Source of the DNA: JAFGSI01 sp041287425
GTDB lineage: Bacteria; Chloroflexota; Anaerolineae; Anaerolineales; Villigracilaceae
DNA: 64,000 nt
Direction: 5' to 3'
Assembly: GCA_041287425.1 (NCBI GenBank)
Contig: JBEULG010000003.1
Coordinates: forward strand, 37,211 to 101,210
Shown: positions 54,568-62,872 of the stretch, piece after piece
Layout of the letters: every line of letters begins with the position of its first letter
Numbering within the stretch: position 1 is the stretch's first letter
The notes under the pieces: model-generated
What the model saw: the letters and a program-made list of their open reading frames with translations, nothing else
The model's database searches: none
What the model was told of the DNA's origin: nothing
Translations under genes and position numbers: made by a program

Positions 54568-56172
54568 ATGAAGACCCTTTCTGCCCTCTTCGAGGGCTTC
54601 CCCTTCCCGTATTCGCCCTCGGCTTTGCCCGACCTCCCCATCGGCGGCATCGCCATTGACAGCCGCCGCGTCCAGCCCGGGGACCTGTTCATCGCCCGGC
54701 GCGGCGGCGCGGTGGACGGACACCGCTTCATCCCCGACGCCCTCGCCCGCGGCGCGGCGGCGGTGGTGGGTGACGAGGCTTTGGAATGGCCGACGGAAAG
54801 CCGGCCCTACATCCGCGTCCCGAACTCCATCGAGGCGGTCACCTGGCTGGCGGCGGCCTTCTACGACTGGCCCGGTCGCCGCCTGACCGTCATCGGCGTC
54901 ACCGGCACCGACGGCAAGACCACCACCTCCAACCTGCTCTACCAGATTCTGCTCGCCGCCGGCCTCAAAGCCGGGCTCATCTCCACCGTCAACGCCGTCA
55001 TCGGCGACGAAGTGCTGGATACCGGCTTCCACGTCACCACGCCCGACGCCCCCGACGTGCAGTTCTACCTCGCCAAAATGGTCGCCGCCGGTCTGACGCA
55101 CGTCGTCCTCGAGACCACCTCGCACGGCCTGGCCCAGCACCGGGTTGACGCCTCGCAGTACGACATCGCCGTCGTCACCAACATCACCCACGAGCACCTC
55201 GACCAGCACGGCTCCTACGAGAACTACCGCGCCGCCAAAGCGCGCCTGTTCCAACTGCTGGAGAAGACCGACCCCAAGCCGCAGGGCAACCCGCGCCTGG
55301 CCGTCCTGAACCAGGATGACTCGTCCTTCGATTTTCTGGCGGCCCTCGTCGGCGGTCTGCGCTCGGTGCAGGCGGTCAGTTACGGGCTCGGACCTGGGGC
55401 CGGCGTCCGCGCCGAGGAGCTCCTCTACGCCCCGGACGGAATCCGCTTCGAGGCCGTCGGGCCGGGGTTCCGCGTGCCGGTCGTCAGCCCGCTGGTGGGC
55501 GCCTACAACGTCTCGAACTGCCTGGCCGCGCTGACGGCAGCCGTCCATGGCCTGGGCGTGGACCCGCAAGTGGCCGCCCGCGGCATCGCCGCGTTGACGG
55601 GCGTGCCGGGGCGCATGGAGCGCATTGACCTCGGCCAGCCCTTCACCGCCATCGTAGATTTTGCCCACACGCCCAACGCCTTGCGGGTGGCCATTGAGAC
55701 GGCCAGGAAGATGCTTTCCCCTCTCGCTGTGGGAGGGGGGCAGGGGGGGAGGGGGCGGGTAATTGCCATCTTCGGCTCGGCGGGGCTGCGCGATAAGGAA
55801 AAGCGCCGCCTGATGGCCGAAGTCTCCGCCGAACTGGCCGACATTTCCATCCTGACCGCCGAAGACCCGCGCACCGAATCGCTGGAGGGCATCCTCGAGG
55901 AAATGGCCGCCGGGGCGAGGTCGCGCGGCGGACGGGAGGGGGAGACCTTCTTCCGCGTCCCCGACCGGGGCGAGGCCATCCGCCTGGGGGTCCGGCTGGC
56001 CGAGCCGGGCGACCTGGTGATGGCCTGCGGCAAGGGGCACGAACAGTCCATGTGCTTCGGCGAGACCGAGTATCCCTGGGACGACCGCACGGCGATGCGG
56101 GCGGCGCTGGCCGAGTTGCTGGGCGTGGACGGCCCGCCCATGCCTTATCTGCCGACGCAGGAGAAGCCATGA
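54568..56172 (+). CDS. murE: UDP-MurNAc-tripeptide synthetase
   Basis: 534 residues. ATP-binding P-loop GVTGTDGKTTTSNLLYQ, then the carbamylated-Lys block and HEHLDQHGSYENYRAAKARLF. It adds the third, diamino, residue of the wall peptide. The recognition motif, DNPR in meso-DAP enzymes, reads EDPR (TAEDPRTESLEG). Between the central and C-terminal domains is an unusual Gly-rich insert (AVGGGQGGRGR). A TAAAAC box ends 7 bases before the ATG, with no ribosome site. Overlaps the next gene by 4 bases. Confidence 0.93.
   Translation: MKTLSALFEGFPFPYSPSALPDLPIGGIAIDSRRVQPGDLFIARRGGAVDGHRFIPDALARGAAAVVGDEALEWPTESRPYIRVPNSIEAVTWLAAAFYDWPGRRLTVIGVTGTDGKTTTSNLLYQILLAAGLKAGLISTVNAVIGDEVLDTGFHVTTPDAPDVQFYLAKMVAAGLTHVVLETTSHGLAQHRVDASQYDIAVVTNITHEHLDQHGSYENYRAAKARLFQLLEKTDPKPQGNPRLAVLNQDDSSFDFLAALVGGLRSVQAVSYGLGPGAGVRAEELLYAPDGIRFEAVGPGFRVPVVSPLVGAYNVSNCLAALTAAVHGLGVDPQVAARGIAALTGVPGRMERIDLGQPFTAIVDFAHTPNALRVAIETARKMLSPLAVGGGQGGRGRVIAIFGSAGLRDKEKRRLMAEVSAELADISILTAEDPRTESLEGILEEMAAGARSRGGREGETFFRVPDRGEAIRLGVRLAEPGDLVMACGKGHEQSMCFGETEYPWDDRTAMRAALAELLGVDGPPMPYLPTQEKP
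55715..55758 (+). repeat. G-rich repeat-like insert inside murE
   Basis: A 44-base stretch of CCCCTCTC followed by GGGAGGGG-type G tracts, quite unlike the surrounding coding sequence. It adds about 12 residues in frame at a domain linker. Confidence 0.55.
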
Positions 56173-56801
56173 ACGAAGTGTGGGTAAAGCCGGTCACGCT
56201 GACGGGGAGGTATGTGCGGCTGGAGCCGCTCAGCGAGGCGCACGTCCCGGCGCTGGCGCAAATCGGCTGTGACGACCGTATCTGGGCTTTGATGCTCTAC
56301 GGCTGGATTCGCAGCGAGGCGGATATGCGCCGCTGGGTGCTTGATTTGCTCGACCGCCAGGCGCAAGGCACGGATGTGCCGTTTGCGGTCGTCCATCTGG
56401 CTTCGGGGCGCGTGGCCGGGGCAACGCGCTACATGGAGATTCGTCCGCCGCACCGCGGCCTGGAGATTGGGGGCACCTGGTATGGCCTGGAGTTTCAGCG
56501 GACGGTTGTCAACACGGAGGCCAAGTATTTGTTGTTGCAGCACGCTTTCGAGGTGCTGGGGGCGATTCGCGTCCAATTCAAGGCGGATGTGCGCAATGAG
56601 CGTTCCTGGCGGGCGATTGAGCGGCTGGGGGCGCAGCGGGAGGGCATTCTGCGCAATCATTACATCTTGCCCGACGGCACGATTCGGGATTCGGTCTATT
56701 ACAGCATCCTCGACCGCGAATGGCCGGAGGCGAAGGCGAATCTGGAATCTAAATTGAGGCGGGGGGAAGAATCAGACAGAGGGGGCGCTCCGGCCTTTTG
56801 A
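56169..56801 (+). CDS. GNAT-family acetyltransferase (RimJ/RimL type)
   Basis: 210 residues. TLTGRYVRLEPLSEAHVPALAQ at the N-terminus, GLEIGGTWYGLEFQRTVVNTEAKYLLLQHAFEVLGAIRVQFKADVRNERSWRAIERLGAQREG in the core: the standard ribosomal-protein-acetyltransferase-like arrangement. The acceptor is unknown. The ATG overlaps the murE stop (ATGA) and the 3' end overlaps the convergent MFS gene by 30 bases. Confidence 0.88.
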   Translation: MNEVWVKPVTLTGRYVRLEPLSEAHVPALAQIGCDDRIWALMLYGWIRSEADMRRWVLDLLDRQAQGTDVPFAVVHLASGRVAGATRYMEIRPPHRGLEIGGTWYGLEFQRTVVNTEAKYLLLQHAFEVLGAIRVQFKADVRNERSWRAIERLGAQREGILRNHYILPDGTIRDSVYYSILDREWPEAKANLESKLRRGEESDRGGAPAF

Positions 56802-58010
56802 GGGGGCGAGATCGTCTTGGCGCGTTGCCAGGGCGAACAGCACCAGGGCGCTGAGCAGGCCGAAGGCCAGTCCGCCATACCAGATGGCGACGGGGGCGAT
56901 CTGGTCGTGCAGGAAGCCGCCGATCATCGGGGCGGCGGCGCGCGCCAGGCCCCAGGTCAGCCAGTAGATGGACATGTAGCGGCCGCGCATCGCTTCGGGG
57001 GCGCGGTTGGCGGCGTAGGTTGTTCCGGTCGGCATCAGAATCAGTTCGCCGAGAGTCATGATGACCATACTGGTCCAGAATCCCCAGAAGCCGCTCATCA
57101 CGCCGACGCTGCCGACGCCAACGGCGTAGACCAGCATGCCGGCGGCAATCATCAGGATGGGGCGGAAGCGGCGGGTGACCAGGGTGACGAAATATTGGAC
57201 GAAGACGCACATCAGGGCGTTGGTGACCGGCAGCCAGGCATACAGGTCCTCGGGCAGGCCGAAGTAGGTGTTGGTGTAAACCGCCAGCAGGGTCCACATC
57301 ATCAGGGGGGCAATCAGGCCGAAGGCGGTGGCGGCGACGAAGACGATGAAGGTGCGGTCTCGAAAGACTTGACCGAAGCCGAGCAGATTCTGGGCGAAGG
57401 ATTCGGTTGTTTCTCCCTGGGGGGCGCGGTGCAGGGTTTCGCGGGCGAAGACGAGCAGGAGCAGGGCATAGGTCAGCATGCCGGCTGCGGCGGCGTAGAA
57501 GGCCAAGGCGTAGGAGCGAGTCACGAGCAGACCGCCGATGACCGGTCCGATAGCGATGCCGGCGTTGTTCATCATGCGCAGGATGGAGTAGCCGCCGGGG
57601 CGTTTGGGCGGGGTGAGCAGGTCGGCCATCATGGCGTCGGAGCCAACCGCGTAGAAGGGCATCGCCGCCCCCATGATGCTCATCGGCAGGAGGAAGGCCG
57701 GGTACGAATTGGCCCGGCTCATCAAGATGTAAGCCAGGCTGTGGCCGGTGAGGGCCAGCACCATGATGGGTTTGCGCCCGAAACGGTCGGCCAGGCTGCC
57801 GCCCAGGAAGGAGACGGTCAGGCCGATGGCCGAACTGATGGTGATGAGTGTGGCAGTGGCGGTCAACGGCCGGTCGAGTGTGTGGCTGATGTAGATTAAT
57901 TGGAAGGGCCAGATGATGCTCGAGCCGATGGAACTGAACATCACGCCGAAGACGATCAGCCAGAATTGGGGCGGGTAGGCGGCGAAGGTGTGACGCAGGC
58001 GCGCAATCAT
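56772..58010 (-). CDS. MFS drug-exporter-like transporter
   Basis: 412 residues with twelve membrane helices. GGSLADRFGRKPIMVLALTG after helix 2 is the MFS motif A; RMMNNAGIAIGPVIGGLLV is the exporter-type motif C in helix 5. This points to the DHA1 proton-antiporter group; the substrate is unknown. A TATAAT box lies 10 bases before the ATG. It is convergent with, and overlaps, the GNAT gene. Confidence 0.87.
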   Translation of the reverse strand: MIARLRHTFAAYPPQFWLIVFGVMFSSIGSSIIWPFQLIYISHTLDRPLTATATLITISSAIGLTVSFLGGSLADRFGRKPIMVLALTGHSLAYILMSRANSYPAFLLPMSIMGAAMPFYAVGSDAMMADLLTPPKRPGGYSILRMMNNAGIAIGPVIGGLLVTRSYALAFYAAAAGMLTYALLLLVFARETLHRAPQGETTESFAQNLLGFGQVFRDRTFIVFVAATAFGLIAPLMMWTLLAVYTNTYFGLPEDLYAWLPVTNALMCVFVQYFVTLVTRRFRPILMIAAGMLVYAVGVGSVGVMSGFWGFWTSMVIMTLGELILMPTGTTYAANRAPEAMRGRYMSIYWLTWGLARAAAPMIGGFLHDQIAPVAIWYGGLAFGLLSALVLFALATRQDDLAPSKGRSAPSV

Positions 58011-58020
58011 TTACTGGAGA

Positions 58021-58026
58021 ATTATA
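58021..58026 (-). promoter_or_regulatory. -10 box of the MFS gene
   Basis: TATAAT on the minus strand, 10 bases upstream of the ATG at 58010, just after the hairpin that follows pnp. Confidence 0.55.
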
Positions 58027-58038
58027 GAGATAGTGAGA

Positions 58039-58060
58039 GGGGCGACCGGTTGGTCGCCCC
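58039..58060. repeat. Palindrome GGGGCGACC/GGTCGCCCC after pnp
   Basis: GGGGCGACC, a GGTT loop, GGTCGCCCC. Eleven bases after the pnp stop. No T-tract on the minus strand, so it is a weak terminator at most. It resembles the palindrome at 60629-60658. Confidence 0.7.
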
Positions 58061-58071
58061 TGGGGGGAAGA

Positions 58072-60327
58072 TTATCGCCGCCGGCTGCCGCCGCGCGAGT
58101 CGTCTCTGCGGCCGCCGCGCCGATCTCCCGAACGATTGCCGCCGGGGCGTCCGCCTGGGCGGCTGCCGCCGGGCCGGTCGTGCTCCTGGGCCTCCTCCAG
58201 CGACCAGCCTTCGAGGACGGCTTGCCGCGAGAGGCGCACTTTGCCCGTCGAGTCGATGCCGGTGACCATGACGGTCAGTTCGTCGCCGGGGCGGCAGACG
58301 TCCTCGACTTTTTGGATGCGTTCGCTGTCCAGTTGCGAGATGTGTACCATGCCGTCGACGCCGGGGATGATTTCGACGAAGGCGCCGAAGTCGGTGACGC
58401 GCACGACCTTGCCGGTGTAGATGCGGCCCAGTTCTGGCGATTCGGCCAGCGCTTCGATGCGCTCGCGGGCCAGTTCGGCGCCGATGCCGTCGGTGGCGGC
58501 GATGTAGACTGTGCCGTCCTCCTCGACGTCGATTTTGGTGTTGGTCTCCTCTTGCAGGGCGCGGATGTTTTTGCCGCCCGGGCCGATGAGGGCGCCGATC
58601 TTGTCCACCGGAATTTTGATGGTGGTGATGCGCGGGGCAAAGGGTTTCAGGTCGGGGCGCGGGGCGGGCAGGACGGCCAGCATGGCGTCCAGGATGGCCA
58701 GGCGGGCCTGGCGGGCCTGCTCGAGAGCCTGGGCCATGATTTCTTTGCTCAGGCCGGAGATTTTGATGTCCATTTGCAGGGCGGTGATGCCGGCGCGCGT
58801 CCCGGCGACTTTGAAGTCCATATCGCCCAGGTGGTCTTCGGCGCCCTGGATGTCGGTCAGGATGACGTACTGGTCGCCCTCCTTGATGAGGCCCATGGCG
58901 ACGCCTGCCACCGGGGCTTTGATCGGCACGCCGGCGTCCATCAGGGAAAGGGTCGAGCCGCAGACGGAGGCCATCGAGGTCGAACCGTTGGAGGACAGGA
59001 CTTCGGACACCAGGCGCAGGGCGTAGGGGAACTCGGCCTCCGATGGGATGACCGGTTCGAGGGCGCGTTCGGCCAGCGCGCCGTGGCCAACCTCGCGCCG
59101 GCTTTGTCCGCGCAGGGGTTTGACCTCGCCAGTGGAGAAGGGCGGAAAGTTGTAATGATGCATGTAGCGCTTGGTGTCGATGGGCGTCAACGTGTCCAGT
59201 TCCTGGGCCTCGGAGAGAGTGCCGAGGGTGGTCAGGGTCAGCACCTGGGTTTCGCCGCGGGTGAACAGGCCGGAGCCGTGGGCGCGCGGCGAGACATTGA
59301 CCTCGCACCAGATGGGGCGGATTTCGGTCGGGGTGCGGCCGTCGGGGCGTTTGCCCTCTTTCAGGATGCGTTCGCGCACGATGCGTTTCTCGGCTTCGCT
59401 GAAGGCTTCATCAAGCAGGAGGGGGTCGGGCCGTTCGATGTCTTCGGTCGGCGGCTCGACAGGCATTTCGTCCGGCGGGAGGAATTCGGCGCGCACCTGT
59501 TCGCGCAAGGCGCCCATGCCGGCGTTGAAATCGTCCTTCGAGAGCGGTTGGTTGAGCAGGTCGCGCATGGCCTGTTCGACACGGGCATAAACTTTTTGCT
59601 GGATGGTTTCATCGGGCAAGACGATGACGGCCTCGCGCTTGGGTTTGCCGATTTCTGCGCCCATGCGTTCTTGCAGTTCAATGAGGGGCTGGAGGGCCTG
59701 GTGGCCGATTTCGAGGGCGGTGACCATCACCTCTTCTGGGACTTCCCTGGCGCCGCATTCGACCATCAGGATGGCGTCGCGGGAACCGGCCAGCCGCAGG
59801 TCGAGGTCCGACTTTTCCAGTTCGGCGAAGGTGGGGTTGATGACGAATTGACCGTCGAGGCGGCCGACGCGCACGGCGGCGATGGGGCCGTTCCAGGGGA
59901 TGTCCGAGATGGTCAGGGCGGCGGAGGCGGCGGTGATGCCGAGGACGTCGATCGGGTTCTCGGCGTCGGCCGAGAGCGAGTACATGATGACCTGGACCTC
60001 GTTGCGCATGCCCTTGGGGAAGAGCGGGCGGATGGGGCGGTCGGTCAGGCGGGCGGTCAGAATGGCGTCGGTGCCGGGGCGGCCCTCGCGACGGAAGAAG
60101 GAGCCAGGAATCTTGCCGCTGGCGTACATGCGCTCTTCGTATTCGACGCTGAGGGGAAAGAAGTCGATGCCTTCGCGCACTTGGCCCATGGTGGCGGCGG
60201 CGAAGATCATCGTGTCGCCGAGGCGCACGGTGACGGCACCTCCAGCCTGGGCAGCCAATTTACCGGTTTCGATGGTGATTTCCCGGCCGCCCACCATGGT
60301 GGTGTAGCGTTTACTTTCGGGTTTCAT
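58072..60327 (-). CDS. pnp: Polyribonucleotide nucleotidyltransferase (PNPase)
   Basis: 751 residues. Two RNase PH domains (first at 1-230, second at ~325-560 with PRAHGSGLFTRGETQVLTL and SSNGSTSMASVCGSTLSLMDAGVP), a KH domain (VDKIGALIGPGGKNIRALQ) and an S1 domain (YTGKVVRVTDFGAFVEIIPGVDGMVHISQ). The last ~35 residues are a basic Arg/Gly tail. It degrades RNA from the 3' end with phosphate. TAGGAG precedes the ATG. It follows rpsO, the usual order. Confidence 0.96.
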   Translation of the reverse strand: MKPESKRYTTMVGGREITIETGKLAAQAGGAVTVRLGDTMIFAAATMGQVREGIDFFPLSVEYEERMYASGKIPGSFFRREGRPGTDAILTARLTDRPIRPLFPKGMRNEVQVIMYSLSADAENPIDVLGITAASAALTISDIPWNGPIAAVRVGRLDGQFVINPTFAELEKSDLDLRLAGSRDAILMVECGAREVPEEVMVTALEIGHQALQPLIELQERMGAEIGKPKREAVIVLPDETIQQKVYARVEQAMRDLLNQPLSKDDFNAGMGALREQVRAEFLPPDEMPVEPPTEDIERPDPLLLDEAFSEAEKRIVRERILKEGKRPDGRTPTEIRPIWCEVNVSPRAHGSGLFTRGETQVLTLTTLGTLSEAQELDTLTPIDTKRYMHHYNFPPFSTGEVKPLRGQSRREVGHGALAERALEPVIPSEAEFPYALRLVSEVLSSNGSTSMASVCGSTLSLMDAGVPIKAPVAGVAMGLIKEGDQYVILTDIQGAEDHLGDMDFKVAGTRAGITALQMDIKISGLSKEIMAQALEQARQARLAILDAMLAVLPAPRPDLKPFAPRITTIKIPVDKIGALIGPGGKNIRALQEETNTKIDVEEDGTVYIAATDGIGAELARERIEALAESPELGRIYTGKVVRVTDFGAFVEIIPGVDGMVHISQLDSERIQKVEDVCRPGDELTVMVTGIDSTGKVRLSRQAVLEGWSLEEAQEHDRPGGSRPGGRPGGNRSGDRRGGRRDDSRGGSRRR

Positions 60328-60403
60328 GATATTCTCCTATAGAGCGGGAATAAGCCCCGCCCTCAACTTCCCGCCTTGTGTCAGGGACTGAGAGATGCTT
60401 GCA

Positions 60404-60594
60404 ACGGACTTGGTCACGGAATCGCGGATGGAAACGGACTTGGTCACGGATTCACGGATGGGAACGGAGGATGGAAACGGACCAATCACGGATTCGCGGA
60501 TGGGAACGGATGTGTGCGGATGGAAACGGAGGATGGAAACGGAGTGATCACGGATTCACGGATTTTCGCGGATTCACGGATGGGCGTTGCCAGC
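60404..60594. repeat. Imperfect tandem repeat built from CACGGATTCACGGATGG
   Basis: About four irregular units (roughly 30-60 bases each) made from ACGGACTTGGTCACGGA, TTCACGGATGGGAACGG and AGGATGGAAACGG blocks. Unit length varies because sub-blocks are duplicated or lost. Confidence 0.85.
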
Positions 60595-60628
60595 ATTTTT
60601 CAATTCCTGACCGGCGGGTTGACATGAT

Positions 60629-60658
60629 GTAGGGGCGCACAAGGTGCTGCGCCCCTAC
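60629..60658. repeat. Palindrome GTAGGGGCGCA/TGCGCCCCTAC after rpsO
   Basis: Eleven paired bases around an 8-base loop, 15 bases after the rpsO stop. No T-tract follows on the minus strand. Confidence 0.75.
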
Positions 60659-60673
60659 GGGGTGACTTGCTGT

Positions 60674-60946
60674 TTATTTGCGGCGCAGTTTCAACTGCTC
60701 CGTCAGGGCCAGATAGCGCTGGTAGTTGGTCCTGCGCAGGTAGGCCAGTAGCCGACGACGTTGCCCGACCAGTTTGAGCAGCCCTCGCCGACAGGATTCA
60801 TCGTGCTTGTGAGCGCGCAGATGCTCTGTCAGTTGGAGGATGCGGTTGGTCATGATGGCGATCTGGACTTCGGGGGAGCCAGTATCGGCCTCGTGACGAT
60901 GATAGTCGGCGATGATTTTGGTTTTGGTCTCTTTTGCAAGCGGCAT
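60674..60946 (-). CDS. rpsO: 30S ribosomal protein S15
   Basis: 90 residues, the normal length. HEADTGSPEVQIAIMTNRILQLTEHLRAHKHD and RRGLLKLVGQRRRLLAYLRR are S15 hallmarks. It binds 16S rRNA early in 30S assembly. Upstream of pnp in the classical order, but separated from it by repeats. Confidence 0.97.
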   Translation of the reverse strand: MPLAKETKTKIIADYHRHEADTGSPEVQIAIMTNRILQLTEHLRAHKHDESCRRGLLKLVGQRRRLLAYLRRTNYQRYLALTEQLKLRRK

Positions 60947-61039
60947 GACGTGTGCTGTCCTTTCTATAGATTTTGAGCAGGTCTCCGCACCGGCAGGGTG
61001 AGCCGCCGATGGGACCAGTCCATGCGGGGGAGGATTATA
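60947..61039 (-). promoter_or_regulatory. Promoter and structured leader of rpsO
   Basis: TATAAT (61034-61039, minus strand) followed by an ~85-base leader. It can fold into a hairpin: GGTC with GACC enclosing CGGC with GCCG. S15 binds and represses its own leader in several bacteria, so the same may happen here. Confidence 0.45.
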
Positions 61040-61081
61040 CCAGAAAAAACGAGGACGGGGGGATTTTCCCGGCCGGGACGT

Positions 61082-61666
61082 TCAAGGGGCGACGACGATC
61101 TCGATGAAGATGGGTTCGCCGAAAGGAGAGCCATCGGGCGTGAAAGCCTGCCAGCCGGAGCGGTAGGTGCCGGGCGTGAACGGAGCGGTGAAGAGGATGC
61201 GTATCACCGCCTGGCTGCCGGCGCGGGCGGGATAGAGGGCTTGTTCGGGGGTCGCTCCCAGCGGGTCGCCAAAGACCAGCCGCAGGCGGTAGCCGCTGTC
61301 CCAGTTGCAGGTGCCGCTGTTTTGCACCAGCCATTGTTTGTCGAGCGGACTGCCGGGTGAGATGAGGGTGCCATCCGGGATGGTCAGGTCGCCGAGGAAG
61401 TCCAGGTCGGCGGTGCAAGGCGGGAGGGGGGTAGCGCGCGGGGGCGGGCTGGGGGTCGCGGGGGGGGGGGGAGAGGGGCTGGGAGTCGGCGGCAGCGGAG
61501 TGGGGGTGAGGGTGGATGTTGCGGTCGGGGCGCTCGTCGGCGGCAGATAGGTGGGGGGAGGCGCGCCACAGCCGGTCAGTCCGCCCAGGGTAGAGAGAAG
61601 GACGACGAGAAGCATGGACACAGGCCAGGGGGTGGATGGCGTTCGCAGTCGCGGGCCTGTGTCCAT
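61082..61666 (-). CDS. Lipoprotein with NBR1-type Ig-like domain
   Basis: 194 residues. The signal MLLVVLLSTLGGLTGC has lipobox LTGC, followed by a long Pro/Thr/Ser linker (residues ~35-82). The C-terminal ~105 residues are an NBR1 central-type Ig-like domain: DKQWLVQNSGTCNWDSGYRLRLVFGD and TPGTYRSGWQAFTPDGSPFGEPIFIEI. Such domains are common in exported proteins of this lineage, probably for binding. A 13-base inverted repeat covers both possible start codons (61666 and 61615). Confidence 0.82.
   Translation of the reverse strand: MDTGPRLRTPSTPWPVSMLLVVLLSTLGGLTGCGAPPPTYLPPTSAPTATSTLTPTPLPPTPSPSPPPPATPSPPPRATPLPPCTADLDFLGDLTIPDGTLISPGSPLDKQWLVQNSGTCNWDSGYRLRLVFGDPLGATPEQALYPARAGSQAVIRILFTAPFTPGTYRSGWQAFTPDGSPFGEPIFIEIVVAP
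61614..61666 (-). promoter_or_regulatory. Inverted repeat over the lipoprotein start codons
   Basis: ATGGACACAGGCC (61614-61626) and its exact complement (61654-61666) are separated by 27 bases. In the mRNA both candidate ATG codons fall in or beside the stem. Confidence 0.6.
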
Positions 61667-61686
61667 GGGTGTTCTCTCTGCGGGGG

Positions 61687-62763
61687 TTATTCGCCGAGGT
61701 CGGCTTCGTCGCTTTCGGCGGCCGGGGCGAGCGGCAGGGCCACTTCTCCGCCGGCGGCGCGCTGGCGCACCACCATTTCGATTTCCTGGGCCAGGTCGGG
61801 GTTCTGACGCAGGAATTCTTTGGCGTTTTCGCGGCCTTGCCCGATGCGGATGTCGCCATACGAGAAGAAGGCGCCGCGCTTTTCGATGATTTCGAGTTGG
61901 GTGGCCAGGTCGATCAGGTCGCCGACTTTGGAGATGCCCTCGTTGTACATGATGTCGAATTCGGCGGTGCGGAAGGGGGGGGCGACTTTGTTCTTGACGA
62001 CCCGGACGCGGGTGCGGTTGCCGACGATTTCCGCGCCGATTTTGATGGCCTGGATGCGGCGCACGTCGAGGCGGACGGAGGCGTAGAATTTGAGGGCGTT
62101 GCCGCCGGTGGTCGTCTCCGGGTTGCCGAACATGACGCCGATTTTCTGGCGCAACTGGTTGGTAAAGATGACGGCGGTCTTGGTCTGGTTGATGGCGCCG
62201 GAGAGTTTGCGCAGCGCCTGACTCATCAGGCGGGCCATGGCGCCCATGGTGGCGTCGCCCATATCGCCCTCGATTTCGGCGCGCGGCACCAGGGCGGCGA
62301 CCGAGTCGATGACGACGACGTCCACCGCGCCGGAACGCACCAACGTCTCGGTGATTTCGAGGGCCTGTTCGCCGGTGTCGGGCTGGGAGACGAGCAGGTT
62401 GTCGATGTCCACGCCGCAGCGGGCGGCGTAGGCCGGGTCGAGGGCGTGTTCCATGTCAACGAAGGCGCAGGTGCCGCCCAGTCTCTGGGCTTCGGCGACG
62501 ATGTGCTGGCAGATGGTGGTCTTGCCGGAGGATTCAGGGCCGTAGATTTCGGTGATCCGGCCGCGCGGGATGCCGCCCACGCCGAGGGCCAGGTCGAGCG
62601 AGAGCGAGCCGGTGGGGATGGCGTCCACGACCATGCTATGGGCCTCGCCCAGGCGCATGATGGAGCCTTCGCCGTAACGCTTGACGATGTCGCCGACGGC
62701 TTTTTCGAGCATGGTGCGCCGGGCTTCGTCCAGGCGGGCGTCGGAGTCGGATTTTCGAGCCAT
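61687..62763 (-). CDS. recA: Recombinase RecA
   Basis: 358 residues. Walker A GPESSGKTT (residues 75-83), VVVIDSVAALVPRAEIEGDMGD, loop L2 region MFGNPETTTGGNALKFYASVRLDVRRI, and an acidic C-terminal tail. It drives homologous recombination and LexA cleavage. GAGAGG precedes the ATG. Its own promoter lies upstream. Confidence 0.98.
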   Translation of the reverse strand: MARKSDSDARLDEARRTMLEKAVGDIVKRYGEGSIMRLGEAHSMVVDAIPTGSLSLDLALGVGGIPRGRITEIYGPESSGKTTICQHIVAEAQRLGGTCAFVDMEHALDPAYAARCGVDIDNLLVSQPDTGEQALEITETLVRSGAVDVVVIDSVAALVPRAEIEGDMGDATMGAMARLMSQALRKLSGAINQTKTAVIFTNQLRQKIGVMFGNPETTTGGNALKFYASVRLDVRRIQAIKIGAEIVGNRTRVRVVKNKVAPPFRTAEFDIMYNEGISKVGDLIDLATQLEIIEKRGAFFSYGDIRIGQGRENAKEFLRQNPDLAQEIEMVVRQRAAGGEVALPLAPAAESDEADLGE

Positions 62764-62872
62764 AATTGACCTCTCGTTTGGTTTTCAGGTGCGAATGACA
62801 GGCACTTGGCGGGCCGTTGCCGTGCGGGGCAGGGCCGAGCCGGGATTCGCCTTTGGTCAGATGCTTATGTAC

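Larger units (their letters stand above)
60328..60673. other. 346-base spacer between rpsO and pnp
   Basis: No gene is seen here. It holds the tandem repeat at 60404-60594 and the palindrome at 60629-60658. Open frames across the repeat are products of its periodicity and have no ribosome sites. Confidence 0.7.

Noticed and set aside
58033..60342. Open frame of about 769 codons antisense to pnp
   Set aside because: Covers the whole pnp gene on the other strand, with Asp/Gly/Phe-rich composition and no motifs.
60404..60594. Possible CRISPR array
   Set aside because: Repeat blocks differ in length and order, there are no unique spacers of constant size, and no cas genes are near.
60376..60632. 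Two overlapping small open frames across the tandem repeat
   Set aside because: They arise from the repeat period, have no ribosome sites and give low-complexity peptides.
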